From Neocallimastix lanati (nom. inval.) (lineage: Eukaryota; Neocallimastigomycota; Neocallimastigomycetes; Neocallimastigales; Neocallimastigaceae), in contig JACVTC010000109.1 of assembly GCA_016946835.1 (NCBI GenBank), positions 483,501-547,500 of the forward strand: a stretch of 64,000 bases of DNA, read 5' to 3'. The notes under the pieces are model-generated. The model saw nothing but the letters and a program-made list of their open reading frames with translations, ran no database searches and was not told the origin of the DNA. Position numbers and translations under genes: made by a program. Positions 1 through 13,541 of this stretch are shown piece after piece; position 1 is the stretch's first letter, and the number at the start of each line of letters is the position of its first letter.

Positions 1-1803
1 TCATCAAACAGGTTTAAAAGTTGTAAGAATGACAGCTAAAAGTAGAGAAGCTCTTGAATCACCTGTTTCTTTCTTAACTCTTCACGAACAAGTAAAAAAT
101 AATGACACTAATACTGAACTTCAAAAGTTAATTCGCTTAAAGAATGAATATGGTGAATTAAGTTCTCAAGATGAAAAGAAATATAAGTCATTAAAGAAAA
201 CTTGTGAAAGAGAAATTCTTCAAAATGCAGATGTTATTTGTTGTACATGTGTTGGTGCCGGTGATCCACGTTTAGCTAACTTTAAATTTAAAACTGTTTT
301 GATTGATGAAGCTACACAAGCATGTGAACCAGAATGCCTTATTCCATTAGTTATGGGTTGTAAGCAAGCTGTTTTAGTAGGTGATCATAAACAATTAGGT
401 CCTGTTATTTTAAGTAAGAAGGCAGAAAGAGCTGGTTTAAGTCAATCATTATTTGAACGATTAGTTATTTTAGGTATTCGTCCAATTCGTTTACAAGTTC
501 AATATCGTATGCATCCATGTCTCTCTGAATTCCCATCTAATATGTTCTATGAAGGTAGTCTTCAAAATGGAATCACAATTCATGAACGTTTAAGAAAGGA
601 AATTGATTTCCCATGGCCCGTGCCAGAAACACCTATGTTCTTCCATTCATCATTTGGTCAAGAGGAAATTTCATCTTCTGGTACTTCCTACCTTAATAGA
701 ACGGAAGCAGCCAATTGTGAAAAGATTGTTACTCGTCTTGTTAAAAGTGGTGTCAAACCTCAACAAATAGGTATTATTACTCCGTATGAAGGTCAACGCT
801 CTTTTGTTGTTAGTTATATGCAATTTAATGGTTCATTAAAGAAAGATATCTATAAGGAAATTGAAGTTGCAAGTGTTGATGCTTTCCAAGGTCGTGAAAA
901 GGATTACATTATTTTATCATGTGTTCGTTCCAATGAGCATCAAGGTATTGGTTTCTTAAATGATCCACGTCGTTTGAATGTTGCCTTAACTCGTGCAAAA
1001 TATGGTATTTGTATTTTAGGTAATCCTAAAGTTCTTTCTAAACATCCACTTTGGTATCAGTTCTTGAATCATTACAAAGAAAGAAATGTTTTAGTTGAGG
1101 GTCCATTAAATAATCTTAAAACTAGTATGATTCAATTTACAAGACCAAAAAGATTAAAGAATGGTAAATATCAATACTTTAACGGTAGCGGTAATAAGAG
1201 AAGTCCAACAAGTAGTTCTACCAATGTCACTACAAAGGATGGTAAGATATAAAATAATATTTTAAAAAAAAAAAAAAAAAATTATTTTTATTGTTATATA
1301 TTATAATAAATTAATTTATTATAATATAAATATTAATAATATATATATATATTATAGTTACAAATGGTATTAATAATATGAATATTTCAGCCAATTTTGC
1401 ATCTGGTAATCCTTCCTATTCTGCTTTTCATGATACAGTTGGTTTTATTGATCCAAATCGTTCCTATTCTCAATTTCAAATTCCATTATATTCACAAGGA
1501 TATAATAGTCAAGATTTGAGCTCACAAATTTCAAATACTCAGTCAATGTTTAGATCAGGAAGTTCTAACCTTAAGGATATGACACCAAACTTTAGTTCCA
1601 CTCAGTCCTTCCTTACTCAATCAAGTCAGCTTGGATTTATGAACAATTCACAAGCTTTTACACAAGAAGATAAATTAGCCTCAAATAGTCAAGATATTTC
1701 TGTTTATTTAGAAGAATTTCAAAGTCAAGCTGAAAATTTCTCTCAACCATTTAAAATGAAAAGTCAATCTGAAATTAATCCAAAAAAAACCACTATGTTC
1801 TAG
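1..1803 (+). CDS. UPF1: UPF1/NAM7 RNA helicase, 3' part (5' end outside the window)
   Basis: ATP-dependent superfamily-1 RNA helicase, the central factor of nonsense-mediated mRNA decay in the cytoplasm. The reading frame is open from base 2, so the 5' part lies upstream. Visible motifs are DEATQ (motif II), GDHKQLGP (III), QYRMHP (IV), [11 protein letters not shown] (V) and [13 protein letters not shown] (VI), all typical of UPF1. The first visible exon ends at 1241 (donor gtaaga). Acceptor tatag at 1357 is in frame with a second exon, 1358-1803, giving a 116-bp intron; a second acceptor at 1390 is also in frame. The last exon encodes about 148 residues with 10 SQ and 4 TQ dipeptides, like the SQ-rich UPF1 tail that is phosphorylated by SMG1-type kinases in other eukaryotes. 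About 561 residues are visible. Family assignment is very firm. The splice is inferred from frame and from the SQ tail. Confidence 0.95.
1242..1357 (+). other. Intron in UPF1
   Basis: Donor gtaaga follows the first base of a codon (phase 1). The AT-rich interior holds an A tract, and the acceptor is tatag. Reading through without splicing hits a stop at 1250-1252, which would remove the SQ/TQ tail. The alternative acceptor at 1390 would shorten the next exon by 11 codons but keep the frame. Confidence 0.75.
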
Positions 1804-3233
1804 GCTAACCTCTATTAATATTTATTATAAATATTTATTCATTTATTTATTTATTCTTATTTTAATTCTTTTTTTTTTTTTTTTATTTTTTTTTTGTTGT
1901 TGTTGTTATTGTTAATATATATTAAAATATCAATAATGTTTATATTTGTAATCATTATTGTATATATCAAAAGTGATTATAACAACAGAGTAATATATTT
2001 ATATCATAATATATATATATACATAAAGTATATAAAGCAGATAGAGTTTTTTTTTTTTTTTTTTATTATTATTATAATTTTATTCATAATTAATTGATTA
2101 AATACATATTACTCAGATATTACCTATTTAGCTATAATATATTCTAAACGACATAGAAATTCATACAGATTAAATAATAATAATAATAATAATAACAATA
2201 AATTTACAGATAGATGATAGTTAATAATGATAATAATAATAATAATAATAATAATATTACAGATAGATGATAGTTAATAATAATAGTAATAATAATAATT
2301 TTACAGATAGATGATAGTTAATAATAATAGTAATAATAATAATTATGAAATATTGAAAGCGATGGGGAAAAAGAAAAAAAAAAATAGTCATAAAAGAAAA
2401 ATATTTAAAATAAATTTTTATTAAAAATAAAAAAATAAATAAAAAAAAAAAAAAAATTTAAATAACTAAAAAGCTAATAAATATCAAATACACATTGATT
2501 ATAGAAGAACATACATAAATATATAAATATAAAAATTATTATTTTTTATTTTTTTTTTATTTTTTTTTTTTTTAATAAAAAATTCAGATATAATTTTTTT
2601 TTTTTTTTTTTTTTTTATTATGTGTAGAATATATATATACATATAATATATATAATAGATTTATATTTTTATATTTTTATATTTTTGTATTTTTATAATC
2701 ATTTATTTATTATTGTAAAATATATATATATATCTGAATTTTTTATGAAAAAAAAAAAAAAAGAATAATTAAATAAATAAATTTTTTTTTATATATATTT
2801 ATATTTTTATTTTTATTATTTTTTATTTATATTTATATTTTATATATATTTATATTTATATTTATATTTATATTTATATTTATATTTATATTTATATTTA
2901 TTTTTATTTTTTATTTTTTATTTTTTTATAATACTTTTTTATTTTGTTTCATTTATTATTATTATCATTATTATATAATCCCCTCAGGACCTCCCTTCCT
3001 TCTATCCTATGATACCAAAAGGTTGATAGTAAAAAAAAAAAAAAAAAAAAAAATCAAAGTTATCGTTACAATGAGTGTTTTATTTAAAAATTTACTTTCC
3101 TACCTCCCCCCTCCCCCCTCAATATTTAGAATTTTTTCATTCTTTGAGGAGACCACTTAAAATGGTTATATTACCATAAATAGTTAGTTGAATGGTTTCG
3201 AAAGATTAAATTTTTTTTTTTTTTTTTTTTTTC

Positions 3234-3275
<42 letters not shown>

Positions 3276-3506
3276 AACGGATAAAAAATTTTTTTTTGTT
3301 TCTTTCATTAACTTTAAGCTAACACTAACTTTATTTTTGTATATATATATATATATATTTATACCTTTTAATATATTTTTTATTTAATTATATTCATATA
3401 TACATATATATATTTATTTATAATTATTATTATTATTATTATTTTTTTTTTCTTTTTTTTAAAAAAAAAGTTTTTATAAAGTATTTTTTTTTTTTAATTA
3501 CATAAG

Positions 3507-3537
<31 letters not shown>

Positions 3538-3819
3538 TTCTTGTTATCAACTTTTCTCAATCACATCCATAATAAGCATAAACTTTACTTATTTACTTAT
3601 TTTATTATATTTTATTTTATATCTATTTAATTCTATCCAATTCTATCCATTATTATATTATTTAAATATCATTGTTAAAAAAAAAAAATCACACATCATC
3701 ATAACCAACCCAAAAAATTATTTAAACTTTAAAAAAAAAAAAAAAAATTTTTTTAAAAAATAATTTTTCATATAATTAAAATGACTTTATCATATTTAAT
3801 TAGACTATATAAATTTCAT

Positions 3820-3863
<44 letters not shown>

Positions 3864-4614
3864 ATATATATACTACTATAATGATAATTTATTATTTCGG
3901 GAGACGTGTAAAGTAATATGAATTTTATGTTTTTTTTTTTTTTTTTTTTCCAGTAATTATAAGATTTAAAAAGTTTCCTTAATTAAATCATAATCTTTTT
4001 TTTTTTTTTTTTTTTTTTTATATTCTTCTAGAATCAATAATAATAAAAAAATTATCTTTTTTTTTTAAAAAATCAAAATATATATAAAAAATTTAAATAA
4101 TTTAATTAAATAATAATAAATAGAATAAATAAATAAATAAATAAGCCGTGACTTAACTTACAATAGCGGCTATAAACATTATATATTTGAAATTTTTTAT
4201 TTTTTTTGAACCAATAAAATTTATATATATATATTGTACAAAAATAATTTAAAGCTATATTTTATTTATTTATTAATTTATTAATTTATTTATTTATTAT
4301 TAAAGATAAACTTTGAATTTAAAAAAAAAAAAAAAAAAATGCTAAATAGTTGAATTAAAAAATTGTGACCAGATTATTTCTGTAGATACTTCACAATTTC
4401 AACTTTTTCTTCATCTATGATAATAAAATAGGAGAATAGGATTAATATTTAAACGAAATATATTATTATATAAATACAAATAAAAGAATAATATATAATA
4501 TAGAATGAAGTAATTAATAACAAATAAAATACTAATTAATATTAAATATATATACTATACAAGAAATAATAAATAATAAAAATATAAATAATAATAAATA
4601 ATAATGTCTATTAA
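1804..4614. other. AT-rich intergenic region with simple repeats
   Basis: No gene recognised. Contents: T and A homopolymers; a minisatellite at about 2190-2345 with a repeated acagatagatgatagttaa core; TATATT arrays near 2840-2900; an ATT array near 3238-3274. An island of mixed composition at about 2980-3200 contains cctccctt-type stretches and an A tract after 3030. It could be an old poly(A) retroposon, but no family is recognisable. Short GC-containing islands at 3890-3925 and 4143-4170 remain unexplained. Confidence 0.5.
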
Positions 4615-5160
4615 AAGAACATACCTGTGAAATCGCACATTTCGCTTAAAGGGGAGGAATGTTAAGTTCTTTAGATAAAACAATAAAGGGATGTAAAGCT
4701 ATTCCCATTAGAAAATCCTTCAATCCAGTATAATCCTGAATTAACAAGTATCTGTGTACTTTTCCTTCTCGTTCTTTCTTTATTTGATTCCAAGTAATAC
4801 GAAGCTTGCCCAATTACTATAGTAGAAAATAACATTCGTTTATAAGGGATAGGAATATGAGGATTCTTAAGATATTTTTTTTAAAGGAATAAAGTGCTTT
4901 TCTAACTTTATTATTCATTCTCTGTATATGATCGGTTTTAGTTCTAAATCATTTGAAAACAATACACCTAAGTAGGTATACCAATTCGTTTTAGGTAACT
5001 CTTGACTTGAAAGATAAAAGGTAGGACAACTAATATTAATAAATCTTTAAACTTCCCCCAAGTACTACAAGACTTTCACATTTATTGGTACCAAATTGAA
5101 TTTCATTATTTCTAGCCTACTTACCTGCTAATCTTCACAATTTCTTAAAAATTAATAGTA
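4615..5160 (-). pseudogene. Decayed non-LTR (LINE) reverse transcriptase fragment
   Basis: Reading the minus strand and allowing frameshifts gives a typical LINE RT thumb-region pattern. It runs from NNEIQFGTNKCESLVVLGG through a YLGVLFSNDLELKP block (around 4930-4975) to MNNKVRKALYSF, DYTGLKDFLMGIALHP and LNIPPL. Several stops and at least three frame changes separate these blocks, so it encodes nothing. Its base composition is much less AT-rich than its flanks. No RT catalytic block, 5' end or poly(A) end is preserved. The assignment rests on the YLGV-type block and the KC-x-SLVV motif. Confidence 0.75.
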
Positions 5161-5782
5161 AAACTTTAATCCCCTTTCTATTTTTTATTATTATTATCAT
5201 TATTTTTTTTTTTTTTTTTTTTTTTTTGATTAGGAAATTCCCTTTTAAGATTACATCATTAATTACTAAGATTAACATACACATACACATATACACACCC
5301 ACATTCCATCCTAGATTTTTTTTTAAAATATATATATATATAATATTTTTAATAGAATGTTTATAATATATATTATATACTTTATAATATAGACTAATCT
5401 TTTAATAAATTAATCTATTTTTACTCCATTATTATTACTTTTTTTCTTTTTTTTTTTTTTTTTTTTTTTTGGTTTATGTATTTATTTTATTTCAATTTTT
5501 ATTATTTATTTCATTTTTTATTTTATTTTTTATTTTATTTTATTTTTTATTTTTTATTTTTTATTTTTTATTTTATTTTATTTTATTTTTTATTTTATTT
5601 TATTTTTTAATTTTTGTTTTTAATTTATTAATTTATAAATAATAAGAATAATATATAGATATATATACTTTTAAATAGATATACATATTTTATAAAATAA
5701 ATTTTGTTTTGTTTATTGGTTAATTATTTTACTTTTGTATTATTTTTACCTTAATTTTGTTATTATAAATTATAATAACAAA

Positions 5783-5830
<48 letters not shown>

Positions 5831-6208
5831 TTTAATTTTAATCTATAGGTATTTTATATATATAATATTATTAAGTATAATTTTATGATAATATTTTAAT
5901 ATAATCGTGACTTTTTTTTTTTTGTTTTTTTTTAAAAAAAAAAAAGTCGAGTCAAAAAAAAATATAAATTTTATATTATAATATGTTATATTATATTATA
6001 TTATTCTATATATATGAAAATGTTTAAATAATATAATTACTATATATTATTTAAACTTTTATTTTATTTATTTTTTTTTTTTTTTAAAAAAAAAAATTAT
6101 ATATTATTTTCCTTTTCCTTTTCTTTTCTTTACTTTTTTTTTTCTTTCTTTCAATAAAAGAAAAGAAAAAAAAAATAATTTAGTTTAATTTTCTTTTTCT
6201 AAATTAAT
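5161..6208. other. AT-rich intergenic region
   Basis: No gene seen. It holds T tracts, a TTTTA-type array at about 5500-5610 and TA repeats at 5789-5812. Pyrimidine-rich sequence lies beside the 3' end of CotH gene A (about 6110-6160). The sequence near 5930-5955 can pair (gtcgtgac-type imperfect palindrome with T/A runs), but nothing further is supported. Confidence 0.4.
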
Positions 6209-8148
6209 TTAAAAAATAATAAGAATAGAAAGAAAGATTAGTGCAGCGGTATTTACGATATAATTAGAAACAGCATTACTACTGAGATCACCATTGACTT
6301 CAACTTCATTCTTTTTCTTACTAACAATGACACCACCAACTTCACCTTGCTTATTACTAACATCGAATTTAATATTATCTGTTTTAGCAATATATTCAGA
6401 AGTATCTCTAATCCAATTGTAAATACCATAATCATGAACGGTAGAGGTTTGATTATTACTAAGTAAAGCCATGACACCATCATAATCTGGGATTGGTTCT
6501 TCTTCTTCATGACCAAAGTTTTGAGTTGGAAGTGTTTGTCTAATATTAATATCCCATGCAATATCATCTCCTAAGTATTCTTTAAAGTAACCAATACGGT
6601 CACCAAGAGCTTGAATATTGAAAAGTCTTGAAACAGTATCATCAAGGACTTGTTTCATTTGAGTCTTAAATGGTTCACGATTTAAAATTTTATTGTAAAG
6701 TTGAGCATAAATTTTACCTTTACTTCCATAATCCTTTTGAGATTGAGCAAATTGTTCAAATGGAACTTGTTTAAAGTTACACCATTTACCATATGTTAAA
6801 TCAAAATCAAATGGGAACATAGTAACGAAACCATCAGTATTACGATAAAGGTAGTAATTATTACCACTTTGTAAGTAACCGTCCCATTGACAAATTAAAT
6901 ATTCAACTGCCATACCCTTAAAGAAGACATCAACATCGAATTTTGCTCTGATATCTTTTTCTGGAGTAGCTTCATTTAAAGAATCAAACCAGGCAAGGAC
7001 TTCTTTAATATCATCATATTGATCGGCACCTTCACGGACAACCTTCTTTGCTACACTATATAAATCATCCATATATTCTGGGAAATCATTGTAAAGGAAT
7101 GCTGGAATCTTTAAACCATTATCAGATAAAGATACACCCTTATATAAGGTACCATATTTAATATCCTTTTTCTTTTCATCAGTATGGAACATGTTTTTAA
7201 CAAACTTCTTTTTGATAGTTTCAGAAAATTCATATAAACCAAATGGAGTATTATTAATGTAAAAACGAGCATGAGCAGATTGTGGAGCTGGAACACCAAG
7301 TGAAGTTAAAATATCAGCGGTCATTTTACCCTTAATATAAGAAGGGTCATAAACCATATTTCTTAACTTGAAAGACGATCTATCGTAAATTTCAGTATTA
7401 CTCTTAGAATCTGCTTCATTATCAGATAAACTAACCTTGAATGGATGCTTCTTAAAACCACGAGAACCCATACCAGATAATTCAAGGGTTACATTGGTAA
7501 ATTGAAAAATTTCACCTGGAGTAAAGATATCCATTGAACCATTCAATTTTCCAGTTTGATTACTATCATCTTGAACCAAAGTAGTGTAATCTTGATCAGA
7601 AAGATGGAAACGAATAACTGGAACTTCACCTTCTTGGAAAAGTTTGGAGAACTTTTTACAACCACTTCTGGCTTCAGCTACTCTTGGAATAGTCTTTAAT
7701 AAATTTCCAGCACGATCATATCTTTTACCGAAAATTTGATTTAAAGTATTCTTTCCATCAGTCCATTTTCTTTGGAAATTAAAATTAGCCTTTTCAGAGT
7801 AAACAACAGAATTTTCATTAAGAATAACATAATAATAATCAGTAGATGGTTTATTAGCTTCAACAGTCCAGTACATTCCATTAATGTCTTGTTTCATAGG
7901 AACCGGTGTACCATTGTCGACGACTACACCAACACCTGAACCTCCGTATTCAGATGGTAAAACAACTACTCTATATTCTTCAGCTTTAGTTAAAGCTACT
8001 AATGAACTTACTATAATTTTTTTTTAAGAAAAAAAAATTTAGCATAATTATATTTTCATACTTTATTATAACATATTATTTTGAATATTAATATTAATAA
8101 TATATTTGATTTACCAAATAATGAACTTAAAATTGTACTTAATTTCAT
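6209..8148 (-). CDS. CotH kinase family protein A (secreted, probable GPI or membrane anchor)
   Basis: Member of the CotH family, atypical secretory-pathway kinase-like proteins first known from Bacillus spore coats and expanded in Mucorales and anaerobic fungi. Two exons: 8148-8115 (34 nt, 11 codons plus one base) and 8010-6209, with a 104-bp phase-1 intron (donor gtaaat, acceptor tatag). The model predicts 611 residues. Residues 1 to about 22 form a signal peptide starting MKLSTILSSLF. An EYGGSGVGV block opens the N-terminal module. The CotH domain shows GMGSRGFKKHP, RFYINNTPFGLYEF, a WDG motif at about 385 and PFDFDLTYGKWC. The paralogues have HWDG; here it is QWDG. The last 18 residues are hydrophobic (VNTAALIFLSILIIF), as in a GPI signal. 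It is the only inverted copy and has the fewest introns. Whether it has kinase activity is unknown. Confidence 0.93.
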
Positions 8149-9070
8149 TTCTTTGTAAAATATATATATCTATATATTCTAACATTATTACATTGTCAAT
8201 AATAAAAAGTAAAAATAAAAAAAAAAAAAAAAAAAAAATATTAGTTCTTATTGTACAATTTAATAAATTAACAATATATTTCTGTAATTTAAATTTTTCA
8301 TAGTATTTTACTTTTACTATTATCATTTTTACTTTATAAAATATTTTATTTTATGTTGTATATTATTTACTTATTAAATACTATTTATACTTAACATTAT
8401 ATAATTTATTGATTATTAATTATTATTATGAATATTTATATTATGAATATTTATATATTTATTTTAAATTTCAATAATATTATTTTAATTAATGAATATA
8501 CTAAAATAAAATTTATATATTATTGCTTATATTATTGAAAATTAAGCCAATATATATTGAATTACAATTTATACATTTTAAATAAATTTTTATATTTATA
8601 TTTAAGTTGATTTTCAATATTTTAATATTTTTTATAATTTATTAATAAAATATTTATGTTTTTTTTTTTTTTTTTTTTTTTTTTTGCTTTTATTTTTGTC
8701 AAATTATTGAAACTTTCACTCATCTTTTTTTAATATAATATTTATGAATAATATATTTGTTAATATATTTTTTATATATATAAATTAATTATTTTAAATA
8801 TTTTAATTTTTTTAACCTTTATATTTTTTGTATTTTATATATCGTTTTTAACTAAATTAATTAAAAATAATTATTTATTATTAGATTTAACTATCTAAAT
8901 TTTTAATTTCTACAAAAAAGACATTATATTCTTATTTCTCATTTCCCTTCTTTGTAAAAATATAGTTGTTAATATATATATTTTAATTTCTACCTTTTAT
9001 TTTTTTTTTTTTTAAATTTTTTATTTTCTTTTTTTTTTTCTTTCTTTTTTTTTTTCTTTCTTTTTTTCTT

Positions 9071-9104
<34 letters not shown>

Positions 9105-10561
9105 TTTAGTTTAGTTTGAAAAAAATTTTATTCTTTTTTTTGATTTTATATATTTATATAAAAAATCAAGGAATAATAATATTTTAAATGTATATTATAT
9201 AATGCTATCATCAATAATAAAACTTTTTAATATTATTTAGTATTATTTAGTATTCTTTTTTAATTAATTAAATTTTATTAATATTTGATATATTTATTAA
9301 AATATAATCTAAATAATATATAAAGTACAAAAAGAATATTAAAAAAAGATCTTAATAAATAAAATTATTTAATATTATAATATATCTTATTATTATAAAT
9401 TTTTAAATTTGAAATTTTTAAAAAAAAAAATTACATCTATATTAATTATTTCAAACGTAAAATTATATTGATATCTCAATATATATTAGTTTATATTGGA
9501 ATATATATTAATTTCCTCGTTTTAATTTAAAATTTCATAAACTAAAATAAACAAATAGTAACAAATAGTTTTTATTGTAAATTAAATATTTATATAATAT
9601 ATATATATATTAAATATATATTATTAATTAATATCAGCCATAATTTCTTATTATAAATATAATATTATAATATTTTATAAATTTTCAAAAGCATAAAATA
9701 AGAAATGAAAAAATATTTATATATTAAAAAAAAATACCTTTTTTTTTTTTTTCACTCATTTTTTATTTTTCTCAACTAATTATAAAGTTTTCAAAAATAA
9801 TTTGAATAATATATTTTCATATTTAAAAATATTATTTAATAAAGTTTAACAAATATAATTTAGATATATTAAATAAAGTTTTATTTAATAAATATATTAA
9901 TAATTCTAAAAAAACGTAGAAAAAAAAATTAATAAAAAAATTATGAAATATATCATATTTTCATTAATAATTTATATAATTATTTTTTTATTTATTATTA
10001 AACTATTATTTATTAGTACTTTCCATTATTTACTATTAACTTATTTTATTATTATTTTATTATTATATTTTTATATATTTATTATTAAAAATACAACATT
10101 CATATTAACTATCATTTTTTTATATTTAACATTATCATTATCATTTTTATTTATTTATTTATTTATTTTTATATTATGAAACAAATAATTTTTATCTAAT
10201 TATGTAATATATAACAAATTCTGTACCATATTACGAATTTCTACAAAAGTTAATTTTAAAAAAAAAAATACATATATTTTCATATTTATATTTCTTTATA
10301 TCAATGGTTATATTCAATAAATATCAGTTAGAAATAATAAATGTTTTAAGTTAAATGATATTCATTATTATTCATAACTATTATTAGTATTTTATAACGA
10401 TTTCTATTATTATTATTATTATTTTATAACCTTTTCTATTATTATTATTATGCATTATTATCTATTATGCATAACTATCATTATTATTATCTATTATTTA
10501 TTATTATTATTATCTTTTTTTTTTTTTGTAATTGTTATTAAATTCTACAATTAAAATACAG

Positions 10562-10594
<33 letters not shown>

Positions 10595-12171
10595 TACATA
10601 ATTTTAAAATATAAATATATAAAAAAAAAATTTTTCTTAGTTACTTTAATTCATTGAAAATAATAAAAATAAAATACAGATTATTTAATTTTTTCTTTAT
10701 TGAATAACTTTTTTTATCCCTAATATAGAAACTATCAATTTTTATATAGATATAAAAAAATATATATGTTCAAATAAATTATAATATAATCAGAATAAAA
10801 ATTAGAAGACTTTCATATTCGTATTTTATAAATATTTTAGTTAAGTTTAAATTAATATAGTTGGGTTTCACAAAGATGCTAGTTTTTAATATTGTTAAAT
10901 TGATTATATGAAATAAATTAATTATATATTATAATTGGATACAATATAATAAATATAAAATGTGACTATTTCATATCATAATAATATTAACAACAATAAA
11001 TTAAATTTTATTCTATAATAAAATAAACAGAAAATTAAATTCATTTAATGAAAAATTTTTTTGAATAAATAAAATTTTAAAACTATAAATTTATAAAAAA
11101 AAAAAAAAAAATATCAAAAAGAAAATAAAAAAAAAGTTTATATGTAAAATTATATAATATATATATTCTATTAAATCAGTTTTTAAATTTTATGGCTGTT
11201 AAAAGCTTCTTTTTTTTATTTTTATTTCTAAATTTTTTTAAATTCTTATTTTTCTATTCTTTTATTTCTAAATTTTTTTAAATTTTTATTTTTTTATTAA
11301 TTTTTTTTATTGGTTATTGATGAGTAATAAAAGTTTGTTTTATAATTTAAATATATTAATTTTTTAAAATATTTTCTAATAAAATTTTCATTATATTGAA
11401 ACAAAAAAAATGATTATAAATATTTTCTCCTTCTTACTATCAATTCATTATTAATGTTTTATTAATTAATTAATTAATTAATTAATTAATTAGTAAATAA
11501 ATAAGTTAATAAATTAACATTATTTATTAATCATTTTTTCAATATTCATAAATTTTATATTAATAAATCAATATTATTTTTGAATAAAATTTTATATTTA
11601 CTTAACAATTTATTAATAGCTGTAATATATTCATTAACATTAATATTAATTATTCCTTATCAATAATTTATATTTAATATTAAAATAAATTATTATCAAC
11701 AACATAAATATGCCCTATTTTTATATTTATTATTTCATTTATAAGAAAATTGGGGATAAATGTCATATGATATATTATTTAAATTTCTTATAAACATTGA
11801 TTTTAGATATATACAGTAATGTAGTGGTAATAATCTTAAAGTTTTAAATGATGATATTTAGTATTGATTTGTCTTTTATAAATAAAATATTACATTCCAT
11901 GCTTTCATGTGATTTTTTCTCATAATTTCCTTATTTTTTTTTTATATAGTTAAATAATTAAATATTTACTTTGTTTGAAATACAAAATAGTTATAAAAGA
12001 TGACTAGTACAATAAAATGTTATGAATATTATTTCTACCAACATCTAAATCCACAATGGAAAGAACTATAATAAATAAGATAAAGAGAACATCAGGGTTA
12101 CAAATATTTAAAATATAAAATTATTAAATATTACAACTCTAACTTTATTTAAAACACAAATTTATTTAATT

Positions 12172-12216
<45 letters not shown>

Positions 12217-12679
12217 ACAGAAAGAAAAAAATTATAATTAGTATTCATTATATACCATTCATTTATTATACTCGTTCATTCATAGGTATCCCATTCATAA
12301 TATTGTTATTATAACAAATTCAAAAAAAAAATTTTTTTCAAAGAAAAAAAAAATATAATTATATATATATATATAATATAAAAAAAAAATATATATATAT
12401 ATTCTAAACAAATATATATAGATTGAATATTGAATGAAAAGTTATATTTCAGAATGTTGCATTTGCATTATGGCTTTTATATTAATTTAAAGCCATAAAT
12501 TTTTTAATATTTTAATACAATTATAAATAAATAAATAAATAAATAAATAAAATTTAAAAAATCAATATAAATATTTTAATATTTTTAAATAATTATTAAT
12601 AAAAATAAATAATTATATATGTATAAAAAATAATTTATAAATATTTTTATTTTTTAATATATAAAAAATAAATAATTTA

Positions 12680-12717
<38 letters not shown>

Positions 12718-12834
12718 AAATAATTAAAATTAATTATTCATAATAAATAACTGAATAAATAATAAGAAACTTAATATTAATAACAAATAATAAAGAATAT
12801 ATATATATTTTTGTTTTATTTTTTTTTTTTTTTA
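8149..12834. other. Long AT-rich intergenic region
   Basis: No gene recognised in about 4.7 kb. It contains a pyrimidine-rich block (about 8990-9105, CTTT/TTTC runs), many A and T tracts, an ATTA array at 11465-11492, TA arrays near 12360-12410 and a 39-base A tract ending near 12211. Reading frames of 60-80 codons here are Ile/Phe/Tyr-rich low-complexity artefacts. The stretch 11700-12110 is slightly richer in G and C, but I could not assign it to any family. Confidence 0.4.
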
Positions 12835-13484
12835 AAATAGGTGAAACTAATTGAGGAAAAGAATAATTTATTCTTAACAAAAAATATAAATCTAATTTTT
12901 TATTAATTAAAAAAAAAAAATAATAATAATAATAATACAGTATATAGATGTACTGAATATAAAACTTTATATAAATGCAAATCTTCCATTATTTTAAATG
13001 ATAGGAAGGAAATTTTAAAATATGAAAGTTTACATAATCATTTTGAAAAAGAATTTGATGAATCTATTTGATTGCAAACACGAAATTAAAGATGAAATTA
13101 GAAAAAGTTCACCTCCTATTAGTATAAAACCTTAATGTATATTAAATGAAATTTTACAAAAAATGGGATTTATATGCCTTAAATATGATACAATTAAATC
13201 CCAAATAACAAGAAACATAAATAAACAACTACCTCCATGTAACAAAGTTTGATGAAATTCCTGATAAATAAAAATATCATATAACAGTATGAAATAAGAA
13301 TTTTATGATATTCAAAAATCCAAATTTAATAATCTTACAATCCCCATTCCAAGCAAAATTATTTATGAAATATATTGAAAAAATATTTTCAGATGGTACT
13401 TTTTATATTGCACCTAAATTTTGTTAATGTTCATCATTAGATTTTATGTTAAATAATTAAATAGTTTTTTTACATCTTCTTTGG

Positions 13485-13541
<57 letters not shown>

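Noticed and set aside
1378-1803. Independent 141-residue gene downstream of UPF1
   Set aside because: The SQ/TQ content, exact frame match through a good intron and UPF1 family structure make it the last UPF1 exon.
1894-2097. Short hydrophobic open frames in AT-rich DNA (also 8106-8326, 9943-10179, 14959-15267, 23477-23760, 33990-34217, 62068-62262, 62664-62882)
   Set aside because: Ile/Phe/Leu/Tyr-rich chance frames in A/T runs, with no coding-type composition and no paralogue.
4143-4170. Small hairpin agccg...cggct as a regulatory RNA
   Set aside because: Only five to six pairs with a 17-base loop; no further structure or conservation visible.
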